Shown: positions 35,538-44,306 of the stretch, in pieces | Position numbering within the stretch: the stretch's first letter is position 1 | Layout: every line of letters starts with the position of its first letter | From: Pseudomonas sp. R84 | GTDB taxonomy: Bacteria; Pseudomonadota; Gammaproteobacteria; Pseudomonadales; Pseudomonadaceae | Assembly: GCF_009834515.1 (NCBI RefSeq) | Contig: NZ_CP019426.1 | Span: 2,903,501 to 2,967,500 of the forward strand | Direction of reading: 5' to 3' | Length of the DNA stretch: 64,000 nucleotides | The notes under the pieces: model-generated | Databases searched by the model: none | The model's input: only the letters and a program-made list of their open reading frames with translations | Told to the model about the DNA's origin: nothing | Made by a program: the position numbers and the translations under genes

Positions 35538-36794
35538 ATGAAACGTATTCCCCTGGTGTGGCAAATCGTTGCCGGGCTGTTGCTTGGCGTGCTCGTCGGT
35601 TGGTATTTCAACACCCATCCGCAGTATCAAACATGGGTGAGTGCGGAGATCTTGAAGCCTCTGGGCGACATCTTTATCAAGATGATGAAGATGGTGGTGG
35701 TACCGATTGTGTTCTGCTGCATGATCCTGGGCATTGCCGGCGGTGGCGATAACAAGTCGTTTGGCCGCATGGGCATCAAGTCGCTGGGGTATTTCTTTGC
35801 GATAACCGCGCTGGCGATTGTGGTCGGCCTGTGTTTCGCAAATATCTTCGAGCCGGGTACCGGCACCGATATTTCCGGCCTGTCCCACGGCACGGCGTCG
35901 ATCAACATGGAGCCGTCAAAAGGTGCGCTGGTGATCCTGCAGAACATCGTGCCGGACAATGTTCTGGTGGCGATGTCGGAAGCGAAATTGCTCTCGGTGC
36001 TGTTCTTCGCCGTGCTGTTCGGCCTCGCCCTGAACGCGCTGCCGAGAGAAAAAAGTGCACCGGCCATTGCGCTGGTTCAGAGCATTTCCGATGCGATGTT
36101 CAAGGTTGTCTCAATCGTCATGGCCTACGCACCGATAGGTGTCTTCGGCATGATCGGCGCGACTGTCGCGACGTTTGGGTTTGCCTCGCTGTTGCCGTTG
36201 CTCAAGTTGATCGGCGTGGTTTACCTGGCGCTGGTGGTTTTCGCCTTGGTGATACTCGGCGGAATTTGCTACTTGATTGGCGAGAACATTTTCAAATTGA
36301 TTCGCTACTTCCGCAGTGAATTGATTCTGGCGTTTTCAAGTGCCGCATCCGCCGCCGTCATGCCGCAGTTGATGACCCGGTTGGAGAGCTACGGTGTACC
36401 GCGTCGGATCGTCAGTTTCGTGGTGCCGGTGGGTTATGCATTCAATCTGGACGGCGCTTCGATTTTCCTTGGCGTCGCGACGATCTTCGTCGCGCAACTC
36501 TATGGCATCGACCTGTCGCTGTCGCAGCAGATCCTGCTGGTGGTGACGATGGTACTGACATCGAAAGGCGCGGCAGGTGTGCCCGGGTTTGCCATCATCA
36601 TTCTCTCCGCAACGTTGGCTTCAGCCGGTTTGCCCCTGGAGGGTGTGGCATTGATCGCGGGTATTTTCAGGATCATCGACAGCGGTACGACCACGCTGAA
36701 TGTATTGGGCAATGCCATTGCACCGCTGGTGATTGCCAAGTGGGAAAGAGCAACGCTTGAACCTGCACGCGTTCGTCCTGCGGCCGAAGTGTGA
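35538..36794 (+). CDS. DAACS-family dicarboxylate/amino acid:cation symporter
   Basis: This 418-residue transporter of the DctA/GltP family has about eight membrane helices and two re-entrant loops. Signatures are FIKMMKMVVVPIVFCCMILG, the serine-rich AFSSAASAAVMPQL and GTTTLNVLGNAIAPLVIAKW. It probably imports a C4-dicarboxylate or acidic amino acid with cations. With the VOC protein and LysR it forms a small regulated module. Confidence 0.9.
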   Translation: MKRIPLVWQIVAGLLLGVLVGWYFNTHPQYQTWVSAEILKPLGDIFIKMMKMVVVPIVFCCMILGIAGGGDNKSFGRMGIKSLGYFFAITALAIVVGLCFANIFEPGTGTDISGLSHGTASINMEPSKGALVILQNIVPDNVLVAMSEAKLLSVLFFAVLFGLALNALPREKSAPAIALVQSISDAMFKVVSIVMAYAPIGVFGMIGATVATFGFASLLPLLKLIGVVYLALVVFALVILGGICYLIGENIFKLIRYFRSELILAFSSAASAAVMPQLMTRLESYGVPRRIVSFVVPVGYAFNLDGASIFLGVATIFVAQLYGIDLSLSQQILLVVTMVLTSKGAAGVPGFAIIILSATLASAGLPLEGVALIAGIFRIIDSGTTTLNVLGNAIAPLVIAKWERATLEPARVRPAAEV

Positions 36795-36897
36795 GTCTTT
36801 AGTCGCACCTCGGCACGACGGATATCTGCTTGTTAAACCGCACTGATGACGAGTGCACGCTCGCTGACAAAGGGGCGTTTTTTTTCGGTCTGTTTAC

Positions 36898-36912
36898 TAG
36901 ACGACCGGTCTA
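36898..36912 (+). promoter_or_regulatory. TetR/NemR-like palindromic operator upstream of the ene-reductase
   Basis: TAGACGACCGGTCTA is a perfect inverted repeat (TAGAC-N5-GTCTA) ending 16 nt before the ene-reductase start codon. TAGAC/GTCTA half-sites are known from NemR-type repressors that control ene-reductases. No TetR gene is adjacent. Confidence 0.6.
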
Positions 36913-36928
36913 TTGAGTTGGAGGGTTT

Positions 36929-38032
36929 ATGATTGATAACGCTGTGGATACCGACCTTTTTTCGCCCATGGCCATGGGTGCGCTGCAATTGGCCAATCGA
37001 ATTGTCATGGCGCCCGTCACGCGCAGCCGGATGGCTGATGACGGTGTGCCGAATGAAATGCACGCGACGTATTACGCCCAACGCGCCAGTGCAGGCTTGA
37101 TCATCGCCGAAGCGACGAACATTTCCGCTCAGGGCCGTGGCTATGCGATGACCCCGGGAATCTGGTCGCAAGCGCAGGTCGCCGGGTGGAAGAAAGTCAC
37201 CGATGCCGTACACGCGGCCGGCGGAAAAATCGTCAGCCAGTTGTGGCATGTCGGGCGTTTCTCCAGTGTCGAGTTGCAGCCCAATGGCGAATCGCCTGTG
37301 GCACCTTCGGCGATCAAGGCTGAGGGCAGCACGTACACCGAGAAAGGTTTTGTCGAAGTGTCGATGCCGCGTGCGCTTGAGACCTCGGAAATTCCGGGAA
37401 TCATCGAGCAGTACAAACTGGCTGCTGAGAACGCCAAGCGCGCCGGTTTCGATGGCGTGGAAGTGCATTCGGCCAACAGTTATCTGCTCGACCAGTTTCT
37501 GCGCGATTCGACCAATCAGCGCACGGACCGATACGGCGGCGCCATCGAAAACCGTGCGCGGCTGACGCTGGAAGTCACCGAAGCGGTGGTGTCCATCTGG
37601 GGCAGCGACCGCGTCGGTATCCGCCTTTCACCCGTAACCCCCGATGCCGGCAATACGCCGCCCGACAGCAATGTCATGGCGACATACGGCTACCTGATCC
37701 AGCAACTCAATCGATTCAATCTGGCCTACCTGCATTTCGTCGAAGGCGCCACCGCCACATCTCGAACCGTGCCGGCGGGCGTGGACCTGGACGCGCTGAG
37801 TGCGCAGTTCGAAGGCGCGTTCATTGGCAACAACAACTATGACCTGGCGATGGCGCTTGAGCGTCGGGCGCAGGGGCGTATCGACGCGGTGGCGTTTGGT
37901 CGCCTGTTTATTGCCAACCCCGATCTGGTGGAACGTCTGCGGCACGGTCTCGAACTGACCATTGCGCCGCGTGAGAGTTACTACGGCGGGGGCGCCAAAG
38001 GCTACATCGACTGGCCAACCGCCAACGCTTGA
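36929..38032 (+). CDS. Old yellow enzyme-family alkene reductase
   Basis: This 367-residue FMN protein reduces activated C=C bonds of electrophilic enals, enones, maleimides or nitro compounds using NAD(P)H. It shows IVMAPVTRSRM near the N-terminus, the substrate-binding His/Asn pair in EVHSANSYLLDQFLRD and the FMN phosphate site VAFGRLFIANPDLV. GGAGG lies five bases before ATG 36929. Upstream is a NemR-like operator, and downstream are an SDR and two small proteins on the same strand. Confidence 0.92.
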   Translation: MIDNAVDTDLFSPMAMGALQLANRIVMAPVTRSRMADDGVPNEMHATYYAQRASAGLIIAEATNISAQGRGYAMTPGIWSQAQVAGWKKVTDAVHAAGGKIVSQLWHVGRFSSVELQPNGESPVAPSAIKAEGSTYTEKGFVEVSMPRALETSEIPGIIEQYKLAAENAKRAGFDGVEVHSANSYLLDQFLRDSTNQRTDRYGGAIENRARLTLEVTEAVVSIWGSDRVGIRLSPVTPDAGNTPPDSNVMATYGYLIQQLNRFNLAYLHFVEGATATSRTVPAGVDLDALSAQFEGAFIGNNNYDLAMALERRAQGRIDAVAFGRLFIANPDLVERLRHGLELTIAPRESYYGGGAKGYIDWPTANA

Positions 38033-38078
38033 ATGACTGCCCGGACGCAATCGCATTCACTGTAAAGAGGAACGGAAC

Positions 38079-38822
38079 ATGAACTATCTGCACAACAAAG
38101 TCGCCATCGTCACCGGCGCATCGTCCGGTATCGGGGCGGCAACCACACGTGCGCTGGCAGCACACGGCGTTCGCGTCGTTGCCGCCGCGCTGGATGAACA
38201 CGGTCTGGCAGCCTTCGTCGCCGAGTTGCGTGAGGCCGGTCATGACGTGGCTGCATTTACCACGGATGTGACCCGGCTGGATCAAACCCGGGCGCTCGCC
38301 AGATTCGCGCAGGACACCTATGGCGCTGTCGACATTCTGGTGAACAACGCCGGGCTGATGCTGTTCTCCAACTGGGTCGATCTGGCCGTGGCGGATTGGG
38401 ACAAGATGATCGACGTGAACATCAAGGGCTATCTCAATGCCACAGCAGCCGTGCTGCCAATGATGCTGGAGCACAAGTCCGGGCAGATCCTCAACATGGA
38501 CTCGGTGGCCGGCCATCAGGTCGGGCCGGCGGCGGGTGTTTACAGCGCCACCAAATTTTTCGTGCAAGCCATGACGGAGTCCATGCGCAAAGAGCTGGGT
38601 GTGCAGCACGGCATCCGCGTCAACACGGTCAGCCCCGGTGTCATCAATACCGGCTGGGCGGACAAGGTCAGTGATCCACAAGGGCGCAAGGCTGCCCAGG
38701 AACTGAACCGCATCGCCATCGCACCTGACGATATCGCGCGTGCCGTGATCTACGCGCTCAATCAGCCGGAAAACGTCACCGTCAACGACCTGATCATTTC
38801 GCCGACGCGCCAGGACTGGTAA
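38079..38822 (+). CDS. Short-chain dehydrogenase/reductase
   Basis: A 247-residue classical SDR with cofactor motif VTGASSGIGAAT, the NNAG motif and catalytic Ser/Tyr/Lys in DSVAGHQVGPAAGVYSATK. It lies 46 nt after the ene-reductase, likely in one transcript. It may reduce the aldehydes or ketones left after alkene reduction. The substrate is not known. Confidence 0.9.
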   Translation: MNYLHNKVAIVTGASSGIGAATTRALAAHGVRVVAAALDEHGLAAFVAELREAGHDVAAFTTDVTRLDQTRALARFAQDTYGAVDILVNNAGLMLFSNWVDLAVADWDKMIDVNIKGYLNATAAVLPMMLEHKSGQILNMDSVAGHQVGPAAGVYSATKFFVQAMTESMRKELGVQHGIRVNTVSPGVINTGWADKVSDPQGRKAAQELNRIAIAPDDIARAVIYALNQPENVTVNDLIISPTRQDW

Positions 38823-38903
38823 CCGTCGGCTGTTCCTGCTGCCGGGTGCCAATCCTGGTTCCTGGCAGCCTTTGTCACTCACCCCCAACGATAGGAAACA
38901 ACC

Positions 38904-39290
38904 ATGTCCAAGAACATTAAAGCCGTGCCGACGGCTGAATACAACGCTGTCATCGCGACCGCCAATCAATACGTCGAAGGCCTTCGCATTGGCAGCGCGC
39001 AAGGCGTCGCTCAAGCCTTCCATAAAGAGGCAGTGATGTACGGTTTCACCAACGGCGAACTGCTCGGCGGCCCGATCAAGAACCTGTTTGATTTTGTCGA
39101 GAAGAACGGCGCAGCCCCCGAAATCAGCACGCGACTCGACGTGCTGGCGATCACCCCGACCACTGCGGTGGTGCGTGTGGACATGGAAACGGATGCAATT
39201 GGCGCCGACTACAACGACTACCTGACCCTGATCAAAATCGACGGAGCCTGGAAGGTCATCGCCAAGGTGTATCACCAGTTCGAGGTCTGA
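38904..39290 (+). CDS. NTF2-like (lumazine-binding-like) protein
   Basis: This 128-residue protein matches the NTF2-like alpha+beta barrel (ATANQYVEGLRIGSAQGVAQAF; GAWKVIAKVYHQFEV). Members act as small enzymes or ligand carriers. It follows the SDR on the same strand, 81 nt away. There is no signal peptide. Confidence 0.8.
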   Translation: MSKNIKAVPTAEYNAVIATANQYVEGLRIGSAQGVAQAFHKEAVMYGFTNGELLGGPIKNLFDFVEKNGAAPEISTRLDVLAITPTTAVVRVDMETDAIGADYNDYLTLIKIDGAWKVIAKVYHQFEV

Positions 39291-39302
39291 ATACCGACCG
39301 CT

Positions 39303-39322
39303 CCCGGCATCTCGCTGCCGGG
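39303..39322 (+). other. Stem-loop between the NTF2-like and SRPBCC genes
   Basis: CCCGGCA (39303-39309) pairs perfectly with TGCCGGG (39316-39322) around a 6-nt loop. No T-run follows, so it is more likely an mRNA stabiliser or weak attenuator than a terminator. Confidence 0.45.
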
Positions 39323-39346
39323 GATCAACATAAGAGGATTTTTGTC

Positions 39347-39784
39347 ATGCCGATGGTTGAGTTTGACGCTGTCGTGGACGGCGATGCACAACAGGTCTGG
39401 AGTGTGTTGAAGCAGTTTGGCCAGATTCAGAACTGGCATCCTTCGATCGTGAGCAGCCAGATCGAAGGCGGGGCGGCGCAGAGGGTGGGTTGCATTCGCA
39501 CCCTCACGCTGACCGATGGCGCGGTTGTCAGAGAACGCTTGTTGGCGATTGATGACTCAGCATTATCGCTGTCCTATCGCTTTGAAGAGGCACCTTTACC
39601 GCTGGACAACTACGTGGCCAGCGTGAAGTTGGTCGCTTTAACGGGACAGAACAAAACGCTCATCAGTTGGTCGGCAAGTTTCGATCCTCAAGAACTGAAT
39701 ACCGCTGAGCACTATCAGGCACTGATCCAAAGCCTGATCGTTGAGGGGCACAGCGGGCTGCAGGCATTGCTCGCTCAGCTTTAA
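39347..39784 (+). CDS. SRPBCC-family (polyketide cyclase/MxaD-like) protein
   Basis: This 145-residue START-like fold protein begins VEFDAVVDGDAQQVWSVLKQFG and contains NWHPSIVSSQIEGG, typical of MxaD/polyketide-cyclase relatives that bind hydrophobic ligands. It is the last gene of the ene-reductase run. Its function is unknown. Confidence 0.82.
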   Translation: MPMVEFDAVVDGDAQQVWSVLKQFGQIQNWHPSIVSSQIEGGAAQRVGCIRTLTLTDGAVVRERLLAIDDSALSLSYRFEEAPLPLDNYVASVKLVALTGQNKTLISWSASFDPQELNTAEHYQALIQSLIVEGHSGLQALLAQL

Positions 39785-39965
39785 CAACACACGGTTCACA
39801 CGCCCTCATTCCCGCAAGGAATGCAGGGCATGAAGCGAATGAATTTTTCCTCGCGTGGCGGCCAGTCTAGGTACGCGACCGGCCTGAGGCGGGGTTTGGC
39901 GAGGCGCCGCGGTTTTTCAGCTGCCTGTTCTGGGAGGCGTGGCTGACGTGTAAAAGCGACAGCCT

Positions 39966-40733
39966 CTAAAAGTACCGACTCGGCACTTCCCCCAACACTT
40001 GCTTGAACACCGTCGCAAACGCACTGGAACTGCTGTAGCCCAAGTCCATCGCGACCTCTGTGACCGACTGACCTTTGCCCAGCATGACAATCGCCGCCAG
40101 CAGACAGGCTTGCTGCCGCCATTCGATGTAGCTGATCCCGGTGTGCAGTCGAAAGTGTCGGGTGAAGGTGCGTCGACTCATGCCAGCACGTTGCGCCATG
40201 TCGTCGATACCGACCTCCAGCGAAGGCTGTTGCAGAAACGCGCGGCACACCATTGCCAGTCTAGGTTCTGCCGGTAACGGCGCATTGAGCGAAAGCGCCG
40301 GCATGCTGGCGATTTCATGCAGCAGCAAGCCCATCAAATGGCCGTCATGCCCTTGAGTGGAATAGCGCGCGGGTACATCGATGGCTTTCAACAGCAAATG
40401 GCGCAACAACGGCGACACGTCCAGTACCTGACAGTGCCCCGGCAGTCCGAGGCGCTGCGCCGCTTGTTTGCGGATATAGGTGTTGTGCAGCTTGACAGGC
40501 CCGCGCATTTGCATGGAGTGCGGCAGTTGCGCGGGTACCCAGATGCCGCGTTGCGGCGGCACGACCCAGTTGCCGTCATCGGTAAAAACGGTGATGACGC
40601 CGCTGGCCGCGTAGGCAAATTGGCCGCGCTGATGATCGTGCAGTGGGAACAGCGTGCCGTCCGCGTAGTCAATGGCAGTCACGACGGCATCGCGCGGGGT
40701 GTTCTGATAGGGATGGCTGGAGATTTCTCGCAT
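39966..40733 (-). CDS. AraC-family regulator with N-terminal cupin
   Basis: This 255-residue regulator has a cupin domain (FPLHDHQRGQFAYAASGVITV; LPHSMQMRGPV) and a C-terminal AraC domain (GIDDMAQRAGMSRRTFTRHF; DLGYSSSSAFATVFKQVLG). The architecture resembles NimR-type repressors, which control a divergent exporter. Here it is divergent from the EamA transporter gene, with 108 nt between their starts. Confidence 0.9.
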   Translation of the reverse strand: MREISSHPYQNTPRDAVVTAIDYADGTLFPLHDHQRGQFAYAASGVITVFTDDGNWVVPPQRGIWVPAQLPHSMQMRGPVKLHNTYIRKQAAQRLGLPGHCQVLDVSPLLRHLLLKAIDVPARYSTQGHDGHLMGLLLHEIASMPALSLNAPLPAEPRLAMVCRAFLQQPSLEVGIDDMAQRAGMSRRTFTRHFRLHTGISYIEWRQQACLLAAIVMLGKGQSVTEVAMDLGYSSSSAFATVFKQVLGEVPSRYF

Positions 40734-40841
40734 GGCCCGATTCTAATGAAAGTTGGCCTGTGACTGAAAGCAGGCCATGCAGATTGCCGGCATATTTCTC
40801 CGCGCCCGAGTACTTCCGCTCGGCGCCGGGAAAGATTGACC

Positions 40842-41726
40842 ATGCAAAAGAAGCATCTTGTACTCGCCGTTCTGGTGACGGCTGTCTGGGGATTGAATTT
40901 CCCCGTGACCAAACTCGGACTGGCCGCTATCGACCCGCTGTTGCTGACCGCGCTGCGTTTCACGTTGGCTGCATTGCCCTGGGTGTTTTTCGTCGAGCGT
41001 CCACGCGTAGCGTTCCACTGGCTGGCTGCTTACGGATTGATTTTCGGTGTGGCGATGTGGGCGTTGATCAACCTTGGTATTGCGTGGGGCGTGCCCCCCG
41101 GAACGGCATCGTTGCTGATCCAGGTCAGTGCATTTTTCACCTTGGGCTGGGGCGTGGTCTTCTTCGGCGAGCGCCTGGGACGGCTGCAATGGCTTGGCAC
41201 TCTGCTGGCCGCCGCCGGCCTGATAGGCATCGTACTGAGCCGCCCCGGCGACGCATCAACGGCGGGTTTGGCGTTGGTCATTGGCAGCGCCGTGGCGTGG
41301 AGCATTGGCAACGTCGTGATCAAAGTCTCGAAGGTGCGGGAGATTTTCGCATTCGTGGTGTGGGCGAGCTTGTTTCCTCCGATCCCGCTCATGCTGCTGA
41401 CGTGGCTGCTGCATGGCTCGGCACCGTTCACGGCATTGCCGTCGCAGCTCAATGCGATAACCGTGTTTTCACTCGCGTTTCAGGTCTACGCCGCGACGCA
41501 CTTCAGTTACTGGGGATGGAACCTGCTGTTGCGCGAATACCCGATGTCGCGAGTGGCGCCGTTGTCGCTGTTGATCCCTGTGTTCGGGATCTTCAGCTCG
41601 ATGGCGATATTCGGGCAATTCCCAAGTCCGGGCGATTGGTTTTTGATTTTGCTGGTGTTACTGGCAATCGCCTTGGGATCAGGGCACCTGCACGCAATGT
41701 TTCTTCGCCTTCGTGTGCGCCATTGA
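40842..41726 (+). CDS. EamA-family (DMT superfamily) transporter
   Basis: A 294-residue membrane protein with two EamA domains and about ten helices (VTAVWGLNFPVTKLGL; LIPVFGIFSSMAIFGQFP). Such carriers usually export metabolites. I take ATG 40842; a TTG two codons earlier is also in frame. It is divergent from the cupin-AraC regulator, which probably controls it. Confidence 0.9.
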   Translation: MQKKHLVLAVLVTAVWGLNFPVTKLGLAAIDPLLLTALRFTLAALPWVFFVERPRVAFHWLAAYGLIFGVAMWALINLGIAWGVPPGTASLLIQVSAFFTLGWGVVFFGERLGRLQWLGTLLAAAGLIGIVLSRPGDASTAGLALVIGSAVAWSIGNVVIKVSKVREIFAFVVWASLFPPIPLMLLTWLLHGSAPFTALPSQLNAITVFSLAFQVYAATHFSYWGWNLLLREYPMSRVAPLSLLIPVFGIFSSMAIFGQFPSPGDWFLILLVLLAIALGSGHLHAMFLRLRVRH

Positions 41727-41808
41727 CCGTTCAGTAGTTGATGCGACCCATTGTGCCTTGGACAGACCGTTGGAGAATGCAGAGGATTTTCGCCAGGCGA
41801 GAGGGATT

Positions 41809-41964
41809 TCAGCTTTCGCTGGTTTCGACTGGCTCTGCGGCTTCAGCTTCCAGTTTCGCCCGGTCAGCCTTGCTGATGTACTTGGGCTTTTTCGGCGCGA
41901 GTTTGGCGCTGGCCTTTTTGGCCTTTTCCTTGAATAACTGCTTGAGTTTCTTTTGACGATTCAT
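41809..41964 (-). CDS. DUF2986 small lysine-rich protein
   Basis: This 51-residue protein begins MNRQKKLKQLFKEKAKKASA and continues with LAPKKPKYISKADRAKLEAE, the conserved pattern of DUF2986. It is very basic at the N-terminus and acidic at the end, suggesting RNA or ribosome contact. It is small enough to be missed by a simple length cutoff. Ribosome binding is weak (GGACAG). Confidence 0.78.
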   Translation of the reverse strand: MNRQKKLKQLFKEKAKKASAKLAPKKPKYISKADRAKLEAEAAEPVETSES

Positions 41965-42109
41965 GTTTTCTGTCCGGCCTACAAGTTTGAATAGCGACTA
42001 GCGAAGGGCGTAAACGTATGCATCAAGGGGCGATCCACAAGATATGCACTTTGCCCTCAAAAAGGCGCGAATCCTGACGTAAGCTTCCGTCCAAGGCAAT
42101 GCCAATTCT

Positions 42110-43018
42110 TCACATCGCGATAAAGTCGCGCACAGCCTTGATGGTCGGCGCCGGGGCTTCTTCCATCAACCAATGTCCTGCCGCCGGAATCACCACCTCG
42201 GTGACGTTGTCCGCAGCATTGCGCATGACGATCGCTTCGTTGTTGCCGAAGGACTTTTCACCGCCCACGGCCAGCACCGGCATGCTCAAGTGTTTGTGCA
42301 GGACGGGGGCGTTGTCGAGGGCGTCCTGACGAATGCTGCGAAACTGCGCGAACGCGGCGTGCATGGCGCCAGGGCGGGCGTAAAGCCTGGCGTAGTGCTG
42401 GCGGGTGCCCTCATCGACTTTGGCCGGGGTGCCGGCGAACTCGTTCCAGAAGCGGTCGAGGTAGATGCGCTCGCGTCCAGCCACCAGACGCTCCATGTCC
42501 GCACCGCCAAAGTCGAAGTGCCAGAGCATCGGCGAACGAACGATATCGTTCCAAGGTGTGATACCGGGCACGGGCGCGTCCATCACCACCAGGCGCTCGG
42601 TCAGTTCGGGATAGCGCGCGGCATAGGCGAACGCGACCATGGTGCCGATGTCATGCCCGATGACCACCGAGTGCTCGATCTTCAGCGCGCTCAACACCTG
42701 ACGAATGTCGCCGGCCTGGGTCTTCTTGTCGTAGCCGTCCGCCGGAATCGAAGACAAACCCATGCCGCGCAGATCCGGCACCACCACGGTGTGATCGCGG
42801 GCCAGATCCGCCGCCAGCGGCGCCCACATGTCGCCGGTATCACCGAAGCCATGCAACAGCACCACGGCCGGACCCTTGCCACCGACCCGCACATGCATTG
42901 TCGCGCCTTCGACCTTGATGTCCTGAGTGTGGAAGGTCGGCGGGAAGGGGACGACGTCGGCATAAGCCTGGAAACTCAGGGCAGTAAGGGCGAGGGCGGC
43001 CAGTAGCGGACGAGTCAT
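42110..43018 (-). CDS. Periplasmic alpha/beta hydrolase, Cif-like epoxide hydrolase
   Basis: This 302-residue protein has a signal peptide (LLAALALTALSFQAYA) and an epoxide-hydrolase-type alpha/beta fold. The nucleophile is an aspartate, Asp123 (IGHDIGT), not serine. The oxyanion motif is HGFGD and the catalytic histidine is His282 (AAGHWLMEE). Exported epoxide hydrolases with this layout resemble Cif of P. aeruginosa, including WHFDFGGADMERLVAGRERIY in the cap. A haloacid or haloalkane dehalogenase is the alternative. Confidence 0.83.
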   Translation of the reverse strand: MTRPLLAALALTALSFQAYADVVPFPPTFHTQDIKVEGATMHVRVGGKGPAVVLLHGFGDTGDMWAPLAADLARDHTVVVPDLRGMGLSSIPADGYDKKTQAGDIRQVLSALKIEHSVVIGHDIGTMVAFAYAARYPELTERLVVMDAPVPGITPWNDIVRSPMLWHFDFGGADMERLVAGRERIYLDRFWNEFAGTPAKVDEGTRQHYARLYARPGAMHAAFAQFRSIRQDALDNAPVLHKHLSMPVLAVGGEKSFGNNEAIVMRNAADNVTEVVIPAAGHWLMEEAPAPTIKAVRDFIAM

Positions 43019-43084
43019 GACGAAGTCTCCGGGCGTAGGGGGAATGGAGAGAGCGTAGACGTATCGATCAGGGCTGGCGGAGTT

Positions 43085-43546
43085 TCATTCAGAAGCGAAC
43101 GCTGCCTCGATAAACGCCCCCAGCGCCTGCTCTTCAAGAATCTCGATCGAGAAATGTCCGAAGCGTTTCGGCAGCCAGATGATGCGCGTTCCGGACGGCG
43201 ATTGCAGGTTCTCGCGAGTCAGCGGCTGGCCGTTTTCGTCCTCCGGCTGAACCCCGCTGGCGAGCAGTTCGTCGTAGGCCAATTCGATATCAGGGGTCGT
43301 GTAGCAATGGCGGTAAATCATGCCTTCGCCAACCGTATCCAACAGATCCTTGAGATTGCCCGCCAGCGGCTGGACCAGCATGAAGCGTTCCTGACCGATC
43401 AACGCGACGGCATAGCGTACGTGCAGGCCCCCGCGATTCCATATCTGCGTTGTGGAGATCCGCGCCTGCAGTATCTGCGCGTAATAGGCACAAGCTTGTT
43501 CAAGGTCTTTGACCAGTACGTCGATGTGGCTGAACTTCAAATCCAT
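43085..43546 (-). CDS. VOC-family (glyoxalase-like) protein
   Basis: This 153-residue protein has the vicinal-oxygen-chelate fold (FSHIDVLVKDLEQACAYYAQIL; FGHFSIEILEEQ). It lies upstream of the Cif-like hydrolase on the same strand, 66 nt apart, and could be in the same transcript. No metal-binding role can be confirmed and no substrate is known. Confidence 0.8.
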   Translation of the reverse strand: MDLKFSHIDVLVKDLEQACAYYAQILQARISTTQIWNRGGLHVRYAVALIGQERFMLVQPLAGNLKDLLDTVGEGMIYRHCYTTPDIELAYDELLASGVQPEDENGQPLTRENLQSPSGTRIIWLPKRFGHFSIEILEEQALGAFIEAAFASE

Positions 43547-43657
43547 GAAATAGCTCCTGTCGGGCGGTGTCGATGGGCCGGGCTGTCATCGACGAACGGT
43601 CAGCCGGAATAAACTAAGCTGATGTGTAACGTCAAGATGACACAGGAGCAACCCACC

Positions 43658-44140
43658 ATGAAGGCGCGCCGCATGATCAAGTCACGCAGGTTGATTGCAA
43701 CGGTTTCTTCGCTGGCGCTGGTTTTCAGCTCGGCGATGGCATTGGCCGATCCCGGCAACGGAAAGGGGCAGGGCAATGGCAAGGGTAATCCGCAGAACAT
43801 GCAGGGCCACGGTAACCAGAAAGGTAATGGCAACAAGGGCAACAACGCTGGGGGTGACTGGAGTCATGGCCCAAGCATCGATCGCGGCAATGTGCTCGGA
43901 ATTGTTGGCGGCTACCGCGACTACTGGAGCCCGGGCCCCGCGCTGCCGCCGGGCATCCAAAAGAACCTTGCACGCGGCAAACCGCTGCCGCCCGGGATCG
44001 CGAAAAAGCTCGATGGACGCCTGGTAGGGCACCTGCCGCATTACGATGGCTACGAATGGCAGCAGGTGGGCACGGATCTGATCCTGGTCGCGCTGGCAAC
44101 CGGGCTGATTTATGAGGTGCTCAACGGCGCATTTGATTAA
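43658..44140 (+). CDS. CigR-like (RcnB-family) exported protein
   Basis: This 160-residue protein has a signal peptide (LALVFSSAMALA), then a glycine/asparagine/lysine-rich low-complexity stretch (GNGKGQGNGKGNPQNMQG). A C-terminal domain with PPGIQKNLARGKPLPPGIAKKL and a hydrophobic end follows. This matches the CigR/RcnB type of envelope proteins. I place the start at ATG 43658, nine bases after AGGAG. The role of such proteins in pseudomonads is not established. Confidence 0.75.
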   Translation: MKARRMIKSRRLIATVSSLALVFSSAMALADPGNGKGQGNGKGNPQNMQGHGNQKGNGNKGNNAGGDWSHGPSIDRGNVLGIVGGYRDYWSPGPALPPGIQKNLARGKPLPPGIAKKLDGRLVGHLPHYDGYEWQQVGTDLILVALATGLIYEVLNGAFD

Positions 44141-44191
44141 GCCGTAGCGCTGAGCCACGGTCGCCGTCAGCTGTTATTGATGTGCGATTGA

Positions 44192-44214
44192 ATTGCTGCA
44201 AAATACGCAGCAAT
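44192..44214 (+). promoter_or_regulatory. Perfect palindrome upstream of the quinone oxidoreductase
   Basis: ATTGCTGC (44192-44199) and GCAGCAAT (44207-44214) form a perfect 8-bp inverted repeat around AAAATAC. No T-run follows. It lies about 90 nt before the oxidoreductase start, and may be the operator of the LysR regulator encoded downstream. Confidence 0.4.
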
Positions 44215-44306
44215 GATCTGCATGTTGAGGGTCTTGTTCGTCGACTCATCGGTTATCAGACTGGAACCACTGACGTTGAAGCAACTTCCAGAAAGGAGAG
44301 ATAACC

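Noticed and set aside
37908..39275. 455-codon minus-strand frame opposite the ene-reductase, SDR and NTF2-like genes
   Set aside because: It crosses three well-supported genes on the other strand and shows no domain or ribosome binding site.
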